Assembly: GCA_030045175.1 (NCBI GenBank)
Contig: JASIBM010000253.1
Span: 1 to 11,987 of the forward strand
From: Streptosporangiaceae bacterium
Lineage (GTDB): Bacteria > Actinomycetota > Actinomycetes > Streptosporangiales > Streptosporangiaceae
Reading direction: 5' to 3'
Length of the DNA: 11,987 nt
Below the pieces are notes generated by a model, which was given only the letters and a program-made list of their open reading frames with translations, searched no databases and was not told the origin of the DNA. The number at the start of each line of letters is the position of its first letter. Positions within the stretch are counted from its first letter, which is position 1. A program made the translations under genes and the position numbers. Below are positions 1 to 5,948 of the stretch, piece by piece.

Positions 1-1
1 C

Positions 2-436
2 GAGCGGTTCGCCAGCGACACGGTGTTCTTCTCCACCTTCGGCGGGAACCAGGTGTCGATGGCCGCGGCGCACGCCGTGCTCGACGTGCTGGCCGACGAG
101 CGGGTGCTCCCCCGCGTCGACGAGGCGGGCCGCGCGCTCCGCGCCGCGGTGCGCGCGGCGACGGGCGGGATGGGGCTGGTGGGAGACGTCCGCGGCGTCG
201 GCCTGGCCAACGCGATCGAGCTGGTCGCCGATCCGGACTCCAAGCAGCCCGACCCGGTCGCCGCGACGCAGGTCAAGGACGCGCTGCGCCGCCGGGGGGT
301 CCTGGTGGGCACGACCGGCCCGGCCGGGAACGTCCTGAAGGTGCGGCCGCCGCTCGCCTTCACCTCGCGCCTGGTGCCCGCCTTCACCGGCGCGCTGACG
401 GCGGCCCTGCGAGAACAGCTGGCCGGCCACGGGTAG
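2..436 (+). CDS. Class III PLP-dependent aminotransferase, C-terminal part (5' end outside window)
   Basis: The frame is open from the left edge and gives about 144 residues before a TAG stop. The segment matches the C-terminal half of class III (ornithine/GABA/alanine-glyoxylate type) aminotransferases. It starts with the conserved FFSTFGGNQVSMAAAHAVL stretch, which in the family lies just after the PLP-lysine region and contributes to the dimer active site. It continues into the small domain with the family signature GDVRGVGLANAIELV and ends with a VLKVRPPLAFT segment. These enzymes move an amino group between an amino acid or amine and a 2-oxo acid in the cytosol. The PLP-binding lysine and N-terminal domain lie outside the window, so the substrate cannot be assigned. 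It ends 22 bp before the convergent stop of the membrane glycosyltransferase. Class assignment is confident and exact function is not. Confidence 0.88.
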   Translation, partial: ERFASDTVFFSTFGGNQVSMAAAHAVLDVLADERVLPRVDEAGRALRAAVRAATGGMGLVGDVRGVGLANAIELVADPDSKQPDPVAATQVKDALRRRGVLVGTTGPAGNVLKVRPPLAFTSRLVPAFTGALTAALREQLAGHG

Positions 437-453
437 CTAGCTGAGCCGCTAGC
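436..453. terminator. Small inverted repeat between convergent genes, possible bidirectional terminator
   Basis: Two GCTAGC arms (436-441 and 448-453) flank a 6-nt loop in the 22-bp gap between the stop of the aminotransferase and the stop of the convergent GT39 gene. There is no T-tract, but actinobacterial terminators often lack one. The stem is short, so this is only a candidate. Confidence 0.28.
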
Positions 454-458
454 CGCCG

Positions 459-2060
459 TCAGCCGAAGTTCTGCAGGCGGGGCCAGATGGCCGCCCACGA
501 GTCTCGGAGCCCCGAGCACACCCAGACCGGCGCGCCCTGCTCGTCGTCGTGCACGCCGACGTGGTTGTTCAGGTGCGCGGCGAGGCGCAGCGTCGCGCAG
601 AACGGCGTGAGCTGCTGCTTGCCGAACCCGACAGCGACCGCGACCGTCTTCGACGCCGGCGGCGGGCCCCAGTACCAAAAGCTCATGTGACCGCTGTAGG
701 CGGCGGGCAGGCCGTCGGCCGGCCCGTAGTGCTCCACCGCGCCTGCCTCGCCGTAGTTGCTGCCGAGCACGATCGCCGCCGAGCGCTCCGGCGCGGGCAG
801 CGACCGGTACACCGCGGCGATCTCCCGCACGTAGGCCGGCCAGCCGATCGTCTCCCCTGCGTCATAGTTCAGCGTGACGATCGGCGTGGCGTGCACGTCG
901 CCGACGGGAACGACCGGCAGCGTCACCGGGATCGCGGTCAGGCTGAGCACGACGGCCGCGGTCACCAGCCCGGCCCGCCCTCGCGTCCGGCCGCGGCGGA
1001 CCCAGTCGACGGTGGGCTGAGCGCCCGCCGCCATCAGCGCGGGGATGAGGGCGCCCAGGTAGTAGGGCTTTCCCCCCGTGACGGTGAACACGATCACGAG
1101 AACGATGAACGCCACGCCGATCGCCCGGCACCAGCGCAGCGCCTCGCCGCGCAGCAGTCGCACCAGGCCAGCCACCCAGATCGGGGTGACCTCACCGAAC
1201 AGCAGCAGCTGATACGGGAGCAGTTCCCAGCGCGGCGCCGACGTGCCCGAGCCGCCGTTGGCTATCGACCGGGCGACGGCGAGCTCTGGCCAGCCGTGGC
1301 TGGCCTGCCAGGCCAGGTACGGCGCCCACATCGCCAGCGCGATCGCGCCGCCCGCGTACAGCCAGGGTGAGCGGAACGCGCGTCGCGGCCCGGCGACCGC
1401 CAGGCTCACCACCACGGCGAAGAGCAGGAACGCGATCAGGTCGCTGTCGAACAAGCCGAGCCCGGTGACCAGGCCGACGGCGAGCCAGAGCCGGTCGTCG
1501 CCGGCCCGCAGGATGCGGATGACCAGCCAGGAAGCTAGCGCCCAGGCCGGCAGGTCGAACGTGCTGGTGCTGAGCAGGTGGCCGGTGCCGATCACCATGG
1601 GCGCGACCGCGACCGCTGCGGCCGCAAGCACCTGAGCCCGCCGCTCAGCGCCGAGCTCTCGCGCGATCATGCCGGTAAGGACGACCAGCGCCGCCGACGC
1701 GATCGCCGACGGCAGCCGCAGCACTACCAGTGACGATGGCGCGAGATCGGACATCAGCCTGGCGACCAGCGGCACGAACGGCGGCTGGTCGGGGTAACCC
1801 CAGGCCAGGTGCTGGCCGCAGGCGATGAAGTACAGCTCGTCGCGGTGGTAGCCGTAGCGCGAGGAGAAGGCGACGAGCAGCGCCGCTAGCGACGCGGCGA
1901 CCACGGCGACCGGGCCGGCCGCGAAGCCGGGCAGCGGGCTGGCCGTCCGGCCGGGCGCCGCCGGGCTCAGCCCGGATAGGTCCGGGTCGTCCGGCTGGAC
2001 GTCATCAGCCCGCGTCACCGCCCCATCATCGCCGAGCGCCGGCCACCGCCGCCATTTCAT
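459..2060 (-). CDS. GT39-family (PMT/ArnT-like) integral membrane glycosyltransferase
   Basis: This 533-residue polytopic membrane protein probably transfers a sugar from a polyprenyl-phosphate donor on the outer face of the membrane. After a roughly 45-residue Pro/Asp-rich cytosolic N terminus there is a first TM segment (about 48-66). Next comes the extracytoplasmic loop with RDELYF (Asp74-Glu75) and WGYPDQPPF (88-95). That acidic first loop plus YPDQPP is typical of the PMT_2/GT39 superfamily, where the Asp is the catalytic candidate. Several Ala/Val/Leu-rich TM helices follow, then a soluble C-terminal domain from about residue 390. The ATG at 2060 has no clear Shine-Dalgarno; a GTG 14 codons downstream (2018) is an alternative start. 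It lies 42 bp after the PstS-like gene on the same strand, so the two may be cotranscribed. Acceptor and sugar are unknown. Confidence 0.85.
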   Translation of the reverse strand: MKWRRWPALGDDGAVTRADDVQPDDPDLSGLSPAAPGRTASPLPGFAAGPVAVVAASLAALLVAFSSRYGYHRDELYFIACGQHLAWGYPDQPPFVPLVARLMSDLAPSSLVVLRLPSAIASAALVVLTGMIARELGAERRAQVLAAAAVAVAPMVIGTGHLLSTSTFDLPAWALASWLVIRILRAGDDRLWLAVGLVTGLGLFDSDLIAFLLFAVVVSLAVAGPRRAFRSPWLYAGGAIALAMWAPYLAWQASHGWPELAVARSIANGGSGTSAPRWELLPYQLLLFGEVTPIWVAGLVRLLRGEALRWCRAIGVAFIVLVIVFTVTGGKPYYLGALIPALMAAGAQPTVDWVRRGRTRGRAGLVTAAVVLSLTAIPVTLPVVPVGDVHATPIVTLNYDAGETIGWPAYVREIAAVYRSLPAPERSAAIVLGSNYGEAGAVEHYGPADGLPAAYSGHMSFWYWGPPPASKTVAVAVGFGKQQLTPFCATLRLAAHLNNHVGVHDDEQGAPVWVCSGLRDSWAAIWPRLQNFG

Positions 2061-2102
2061 TTGCCACGGCGAGCCGCGCCGGCGGCAAGCGGCATCAGGC
2101 GG

Positions 2103-3476
2103 TTAGCCGCGGCGGGCGCTGGCCTCGCGGGAGCGGACGTCGAGCGGGCCGGCGCACGGGCCGTGCCCGGCCTTGTCGCACAGCGGCGGCATTGGCGCGT
2201 ATATCGCCAGCCGGTTGAGGTCCGGGTGACCGCGGACGTAGGTCGGGTTGCCGCAGGCGCGGACGTTCAGCTTGCCGATGCGGACCTGCGGCGCCGCTCG
2301 CCTGATCTTCTCGATCTGCCCGAAGGCCGCCTTGACCAGGCTGACTGGCAGCGGGGTGTACCCGGAATCGCCGATCGACTGCTGGCCCTGGCAGATCGAG
2401 TAGTCCAGGAAGGAGGCCAGCGTCTGCCATTTCGCGGGGAATTGCCCCGGCGCGGGCTGCATCCGCGGGTCGGTCTTGGATGTGGGCATGATCACGTACG
2501 AGTACGACGACAGCGGGTAGGCGCGGGGATCTGTGTCGCCGTAGACCCGGTCCAGGTTCTGCAGCAGGTAGTCAGGGGACTTGGGGTTCAAGTTGATCAG
2601 CGCCTTGGTCAGCGCCACGGCGTCGTAGGACTGGCTCGGCAGCACGTAGTACCCGGCGGCGTTGCGCACCTGCGCGACAGGGAAGCGCGCGTACAGCGGG
2701 TAGGCGTACTCGTCGATCCCGATGGCGCCGTTGGCCGATGCCGACTCGATGTAGTTCATGATCTGGATCGAGCCGTCCTGCGCGACCTGGTTCGTGCCCT
2801 GGCGCGGCCAGTACTCGGTCATTCCGCCCATGCCGCCGTTGAACGCGCTCCACAGCGCATGGAACTCGTAGTTGAGGTAACTGGTGAACATGGCCGTCGT
2901 CCCCGACCCCTCCGAGGGCACGACCGTGATGATCGGCAGCGATGGCAGCGCATGGCCGTTGTTGTCGCGCGTGATGGCGGGGTTGTCCCAGTTGGTGATC
3001 TGGTTGGTGAAGATCTTGGCGATGGTCAGCCCGGATAGCCGCAGGCTGGTGACGCGGTGGCCGCCCACCGTGATGTTGTAGGGGAACGCCGTGGCGCCCC
3101 CGACGACCGGGACGTAGGCGTACGGCCGGCTGGAGTTGTCGTCGACGCCGGTGACCGGGTTATAGCCCTGATAGCCGACGTCGCTGACCGCGAAGTCGAC
3201 CGTGCCCTGCGCGAAGTCCTGGCGGCCGGCCACCGCCCCCACCTCGTTGAACGTCACCGGGATGCCCCGCCCCGCGACGATGCCGATCCACGCCTGAATG
3301 GCAACGCCTGGCCAGGACGAGCCCGACCCGAGAATGGGCGCGTAGGAGACGCCGGAATCGTCGCCACGGAGGCCGGGGCCGGACGGCGCGGCCTGCGCGG
3401 ACCCGGCGGCCGGCAGCACCGCCAGCGCGCCGGCCAGCGCGGTCGCGCCTATCAGCCTGAGCTTCCTGATCGTCAC
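2103..3476 (-). CDS. Secreted PstS-like phosphate-binding protein (orphan, not a lipoprotein)
   Basis: The 457-residue product resembles substrate-binding proteins of Pst phosphate ABC transporters. The N terminus is a Sec signal peptide (TIRKLRLIG then a hydrophobic core, likely cleaved near AQA-A, residues 28-30). Ligand-loop motifs are recognisable: GSGSSWP (50-56, the GAGASFP position of PstS), a DFAVSDVGY segment (94-102), PVVGGATAFPYNI (123-135), IFTNQITNWDNPAI (155-168) and PSEGSGTTAMF (187-197). The C-terminal 100 residues extend past the usual core and carry four cysteines (362, 408, 433, 441), possibly two disulfides. Unlike typical PstS there is no lipobox cysteine, and no pstC, pstA or pstB lies nearby. 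The GTG start is supported by a strong Shine-Dalgarno 7 nt upstream. It could scavenge phosphate or bind another anion; the fold is confident, the ligand is inferred. Confidence 0.85.
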   Translation of the reverse strand: MTIRKLRLIGATALAGALAVLPAAGSAQAAPSGPGLRGDDSGVSYAPILGSGSSWPGVAIQAWIGIVAGRGIPVTFNEVGAVAGRQDFAQGTVDFAVSDVGYQGYNPVTGVDDNSSRPYAYVPVVGGATAFPYNITVGGHRVTSLRLSGLTIAKIFTNQITNWDNPAITRDNNGHALPSLPIITVVPSEGSGTTAMFTSYLNYEFHALWSAFNGGMGGMTEYWPRQGTNQVAQDGSIQIMNYIESASANGAIGIDEYAYPLYARFPVAQVRNAAGYYVLPSQSYDAVALTKALINLNPKSPDYLLQNLDRVYGDTDPRAYPLSSYSYVIMPTSKTDPRMQPAPGQFPAKWQTLASFLDYSICQGQQSIGDSGYTPLPVSLVKAAFGQIEKIRRAAPQVRIGKLNVRACGNPTYVRGHPDLNRLAIYAPMPPLCDKAGHGPCAGPLDVRSREASARRG

Positions 3477-3483
3477 GCCTCTT

Positions 3484-3489
3484 CCCTCC
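3484..3489 (-). promoter_or_regulatory. Strong Shine-Dalgarno for the PstS-like gene
   Basis: On the minus strand this reads GGAGGG, 7 nt before the GTG at 3476. It fixes the start of the PstS-like gene. Confidence 0.8.
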
Positions 3490-3516
3490 AGGCATCAGGG
3501 CAGCATGCCAATGTCG

Positions 3517-3557
3517 CTCGGAATAATAGGCTAACCCCGTTTCCGAGAGCTGCGGAA
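3517..3557 (-). promoter_or_regulatory. Promoter region with CTCGGAA/TTCCGAG inverted repeats upstream of the PstS-like gene
   Basis: The 102-bp gap before the PstS-like gene contains a perfect 7-bp inverted repeat, CTCGGAA (3517-3523) and TTCCGAG (3541-3547), 24 bp apart start to start. A third half site, CGGAA (3553-3557), forms a second inverted pair with TTCCG (3541-3545). On the minus strand a TATTAT hexamer (3528-3523), a good -10 match, lies at the inner edge of the first arm. No convincing -35 is seen, which fits an activator-dependent promoter. I do not recognise a PHO-box consensus here. The function is inferred. Confidence 0.4.
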
Positions 3558-3578
3558 GTATTTGCGCGGCACGCTCAT

Positions 3579-4754
3579 TCATGCCCACTGGCGCTCGCTT
3601 CCCTGGTGCAGCGCCTGGTAGATCCGATTTCGCAATGCGTTTGCCTCCGCGTCGGTGAGCGTTTTCTCCAGGTCGCGCAGCACGACGCGAACCAGCAGGT
3701 TCTTCTGCCCCGGCCGGGCGCCGAGCCGGCCGATCGCGGCGGGCGGCAGGTCCGCGAGGGCGGTGGACGACAGCACGCTGACCTGCTCGGCGCACGACGC
3801 GCTGGCGCCGAGCGCGTCCCTGACCCGGTCGCCGAGGGTCTCCTCGTCGTCATCATCGGCGACGGCGACGGACAGGTCGCGGGTGACCGGCGGCATCGCG
3901 GAGACCCGCCGGTACGCGGCGAGGCCGAGCATCTGGCCGGCGATCCTGGGGTCCGCCGAGCGCAGCAGCCGGATGTCGCCGACGCCCTTGACCAGCATCA
4001 GCAGGCGGTCCAGGCCCATGCCGAGCGCGAGGCCGCTCCAGCCGGCGAGCCCCGCGCGGGCCAGCACGCCCGGATGGGCCAGGCCGCATTCCCACACCTC
4101 CACCCACCGATCGGCCTGGCGGACGTCGACCTGCAGGCCGCCCAGCGTGTAGGGGTGCACGCGCGGCTCCTGGCGGTGCGCCAGCCCTGGAACGAGCGCC
4201 CCGAGCAGGAGCGAGATCATCTCGTCCAGGTCGGGCCCGCTCAGCTGCCGCCTGGTGATCCGCCACAGGTCGAGCTGATGGGGCGTGCCGGTGTGCTGCC
4301 AGTCGATGCTGTCCCGCCGGTAGACGATCCCCGGGCAGGCCAGCAGCACGTCGCCGCCCTGGCGGCCCGGCTCGCTGGCGAGCCGGCGCAGCGCGGGCGG
4401 CACCATCGCGCTTGAGTGGCAGCGGAGCAGGTGACCGGCGTCGACGTACCGGGTGTACCTGGCTTCCCTGACGACCGCGCCGGCGGCGTACCCGAGGTGA
4501 TCGTAGTTGTCTGCCACGGGGACGACCCGTGGCCCGCGGCACCAGCGGACCTCGCACCCCCAGGCGCGCGCCAGCGCAGCGACGGCGCGATCGGCCAGGA
4601 GCTGGATCGCGTGCGGGCCCTGCGCCGGATCGGTGAGGTCGCGCACGGCGAGATCGCGCCGCAGTTGCTCAGCGCTGAGATAGGGACCATTGCTGAGATA
4701 AGAACCAGTGCTGAGATCAGAACCATGGCTGGGATAGGAAAGGTTGCCTGGCAC
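3579..4754 (-). CDS. PheRS-alpha-like class II aminoacyl-tRNA synthetase homologue with C-terminal FDX-ACB domain
   Basis: The 391-residue protein has the architecture of single-chain mitochondrial-type phenylalanyl-tRNA synthetase. Residues about 45-280 form a class II core: HLLRCHSS (108-115), motif 2 with GIVYRRDSID (142-151) and HTGTPHQLDLW (154-164), an EVWECGLAHPGVL segment (219-231), and motif 3 GLALGMGLDRLLML (241-254). Residues about 285-385 are an FDX-ACB anticodon-stem-binding domain (TRDLSVAV; LLVRVVLRDLEKTLTDAEAN). The N terminus (4-27) is a four-fold six-residue repeat ending LS. The GTG start is backed by AAGGAG five nt upstream. Gapless alignment from memory to PheS suggests several amino-acid-pocket changes (Trp to Tyr103, Glu to Asp162, Phe-Pro-Phe to His200-Pro-Tyr202). 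No pheT partner is in the window. It could charge a tRNA, activate another amino acid, or make a non-tRNA product; the family is sure, the substrate is not. Confidence 0.85.
   Translation of the reverse strand: MPGNLSYPSHGSDLSTGSYLSNGPYLSAEQLRRDLAVRDLTDPAQGPHAIQLLADRAVAALARAWGCEVRWCRGPRVVPVADNYDHLGYAAGAVVREARYTRYVDAGHLLRCHSSAMVPPALRRLASEPGRQGGDVLLACPGIVYRRDSIDWQHTGTPHQLDLWRITRRQLSGPDLDEMISLLLGALVPGLAHRQEPRVHPYTLGGLQVDVRQADRWVEVWECGLAHPGVLARAGLAGWSGLALGMGLDRLLMLVKGVGDIRLLRSADPRIAGQMLGLAAYRRVSAMPPVTRDLSVAVADDDDEETLGDRVRDALGASASCAEQVSVLSSTALADLPPAAIGRLGARPGQKNLLVRVVLRDLEKTLTDAEANALRNRIYQALHQGSERQWA
4674..4745 (-). repeat. Four-copy 18-bp in-frame tandem repeat in the N terminus of the PheRS-like gene
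   Basis: Copies start at 4674, 4692, 4710 and 4728. On the plus strand they share GCTGRGATNRGRAMCANK-like spelling; the fourth is the most diverged. On the minus strand each copy encodes a hexapeptide of the type NLSYPS, HGSDLS, TGSYLS, NGPYLS. The tract is noticeably less GC-rich than the flanks, and the period is a multiple of three, so copy-number change would keep the frame. Confidence 0.85.
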
Positions 4755-4759
4755 GGTGA

Positions 4760-4765
4760 CTCCTT
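4760..4765 (-). promoter_or_regulatory. Shine-Dalgarno deciding the GTG start of the PheRS-like gene
   Basis: AAGGAG on the minus strand lies five nt before the GTG at 4754. It supports including the repeat-encoded N terminus in the protein. Confidence 0.7.
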
Positions 4766-4839
4766 CGCCGGGTGAACGCGGGAACCTGGAGACCTCCCGG
4801 ACCTGGGCTCACCTGAGCGGAGTCTGGCCTAGCGGCACG

Positions 4840-4885
4840 CGCCTCCCCGCGGCTCACCCCGAGCCGGGAGGCGGCGAAATCGCCG
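4840..4885. repeat. Two adjacent hairpins in the divergent spacer
   Basis: The first hairpin has outer arms CGCCTCCC (4840-4847) and GGGAGGCG (4866-4873), inner arms GGCTC (4851-4855) and GAGCC (4861-4865), a 3-nt bulge (4848-4850) and an ACCCC loop. The second is CGGCG-AAAT-CGCCG (4872-4885). Either could form in the 5' leader of the minus-strand PheRS-like mRNA, or could act as a terminator or operator. The structure is visible; its role is inferred. Confidence 0.55.
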
Positions 4886-4979
4886 TGCCATAGCCTGCGC
4901 CATGCCCGCCAGCATAACCGCGCCGAGCCCGGCCAATCCAGCGCGTTTCCAGCCAGCGCAGGAACCTCCGCCAGGCTCA

Positions 4980-5008
4980 TTGACGGTGAAAATGCTGGCA
5001 GTTACCTT
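4980..5008 (+). promoter_or_regulatory. Candidate sigma-70-type promoter of the glutamic peptidase gene
   Basis: A TTGACG -35 (4980-4985) and a TACCTT -10 (5003-5008) are separated by exactly 17 bp, about 50 bp before the ATG. A weak GAAAGG ribosome-binding site lies at 5047-5052. Confidence 0.5.
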
Positions 5009-5059
5009 CGGGGCACGAGCGGGCCACCCAGGGCCGCCGTTCCTTCGAAAGGCAGCACC

Positions 5060-5935
5060 ATGCATCGACTCCCTCGCATCCTGACCTACGCCGTGCTCGC
5101 CGCGCTGCCGGCGCTCGGCCTGACGGCCGGCTTAAGCCCGGCCGCTAACGCCAGCACCGCCACCAGGCCGGCCTTTGCCCAGCGGGGGGCTCTGGGGGGT
5201 CGTCCCCCCAGGCCAGCAAGGGCCGAGGCCCTCGCGATCATCAAGCGCCTCGACATCGGCCGGCATCGCGCCAGCCACCGGGTACCCGGCGTGGCGGACG
5301 CCGTGCCGATCCAGGTGGAAAGCAACACCTGGGCAGGCTACGCCAACACGGGCAGCGACTTCACCAAGGTGACAGGCAGCTGGACCGAGCCGGACGTGAC
5401 CTGCCCGGCCGGCTCGTCCACGGCCTTCGTGGCCTTCTGGGTCGGCCTCGACGGCTTCAGCAGCGACACCGTGGAGCAGGCTGGCACGCTGCTCGAGTGC
5501 TACGACGGCGTCGCCTACCAGTACAGCTGGTGGGAGATGTACCCGACCAATGACGTCCAGGTCGTCGGCGAATCCGTGGCGGCCGGGGACAGCATCAGCG
5601 ACTCCGTGGTGCGCAGCGGCGACAGCTACACGCTGAAGCTAACCGACTCCACCCACACGGCGAACAGCTTCACCACCACCCAGACCTGCTCCGGCTGCGC
5701 GAACAGCAGCGCCGAGTGGGTCCTGGAGGGACCGAGCGGCGGGCCGCTCGCCGACTTCGGCACCTGGACCCTGGGCGACGCGACGGCGACCGCGGGCGGC
5801 ACCTCAGGCGTCATCTGCTCGACCACCTGCTACGAGATCACCATGGTGGACAGCGAAGGCCACGTCATGGCCCAGCCCACCTCGCTGGATGGACCCGCCA
5901 GCGGGTTCTCTGTCTTCTGGGAGCGCAGCACGTAG
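5060..5935 (+). CDS. Secreted glutamic endopeptidase, family G1 (eqolisin/A4 type)
   Basis: The 291-residue preproprotein begins with a Sec signal peptide (LPRILTYAVLAALPALGL, probably cut after ANA at 29-31). A basic propeptide of about 50 residues follows, and the mature domain starts near VESNTWAGYA (86-95). The domain shows eqolisin hallmarks: NTWAGY, GSWTEPDVTC (106-115), AFWVGLDGFSSDTVEQAGT with catalytic-candidate Gln140, and SSAEWVLEGP with catalytic-candidate Glu219. These correspond to the Gln/Glu dyad of fungal scytalidoglutamic peptidase. Cysteines at 115, 147, 210, 213, 253 and 257 could form disulfides. Such peptidases are acid-active endopeptidases acting outside the cell. The gene has its own candidate promoter and converges on the repeat-protein gene with a 13-bp gap. 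A G-run hairpin interrupts the propeptide coding region. Family is confident; substrate and pH optimum are inferred. Confidence 0.92.
   Translation: MHRLPRILTYAVLAALPALGLTAGLSPAANASTATRPAFAQRGALGGRPPRPARAEALAIIKRLDIGRHRASHRVPGVADAVPIQVESNTWAGYANTGSDFTKVTGSWTEPDVTCPAGSSTAFVAFWVGLDGFSSDTVEQAGTLLECYDGVAYQYSWWEMYPTNDVQVVGESVAAGDSISDSVVRSGDSYTLKLTDSTHTANSFTTTQTCSGCANSSAEWVLEGPSGGPLADFGTWTLGDATATAGGTSGVICSTTCYEITMVDSEGHVMAQPTSLDGPASGFSVFWERST
5192..5211. repeat. Perfect 8-bp-arm palindrome (G6/C6 hairpin) inside the peptidase propeptide
   Basis: CTGGGGGG (5192-5199) pairs with CCCCCCAG (5204-5211) around a TCGT loop. A further GGGGGG run at 5184-5189 could compete for the C-run. The sequence is translated in frame as part of GALGGRPPRP (43-52). 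It looks like a small dispersed palindromic element rather than evolved coding sequence; that origin is inferred. Confidence 0.7.
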
Positions 5936-5948
5936 CGCCTGGCGCGAG

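Larger units (their letters stand above)
4755..5059. other. 305-bp divergent intergenic region between the PheRS-like gene and the glutamic peptidase
   Basis: No convincing gene is present here. The region holds the Shine-Dalgarno of the PheRS-like gene (AAGGAG on the minus strand, 4765-4760), two hairpins (4840-4885), and near its right end a sigma-70-like promoter for the peptidase. On the minus strand GACTCC (4824-4819) could pair with the Shine-Dalgarno GGAGTC (4763-4758), which would allow translational control of the PheRS-like gene. No clear minus-strand promoter was found. Confidence 0.5.

Noticed and set aside
549..1370. Long plus-strand frame opposite the GT39 gene, about 270 codons, Arg/Asp/His-rich.
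   Set aside because: It is antisense to a gene with clear TM segments and GT39 motifs; its composition is typical of a shadow frame in GC-rich DNA and it has no recognisable domain.
5018..5034. On the minus strand a GGGTGGCCCGC string resembling the T-box conserved sequence upstream of the PheRS-like gene.
   Set aside because: The match lacks the central bases of the T-box consensus, is about 270 nt from the start codon and lies close to the divergent peptidase gene's start; no stem I or specifier loop was recognised.
3579..5935. The possibility that the divergent synthetase-like gene and peptidase form a toxin-immunity or biosynthetic pair.
   Set aside because: Separate promoters and unrelated families; nothing in the sequence links their functions beyond adjacency.
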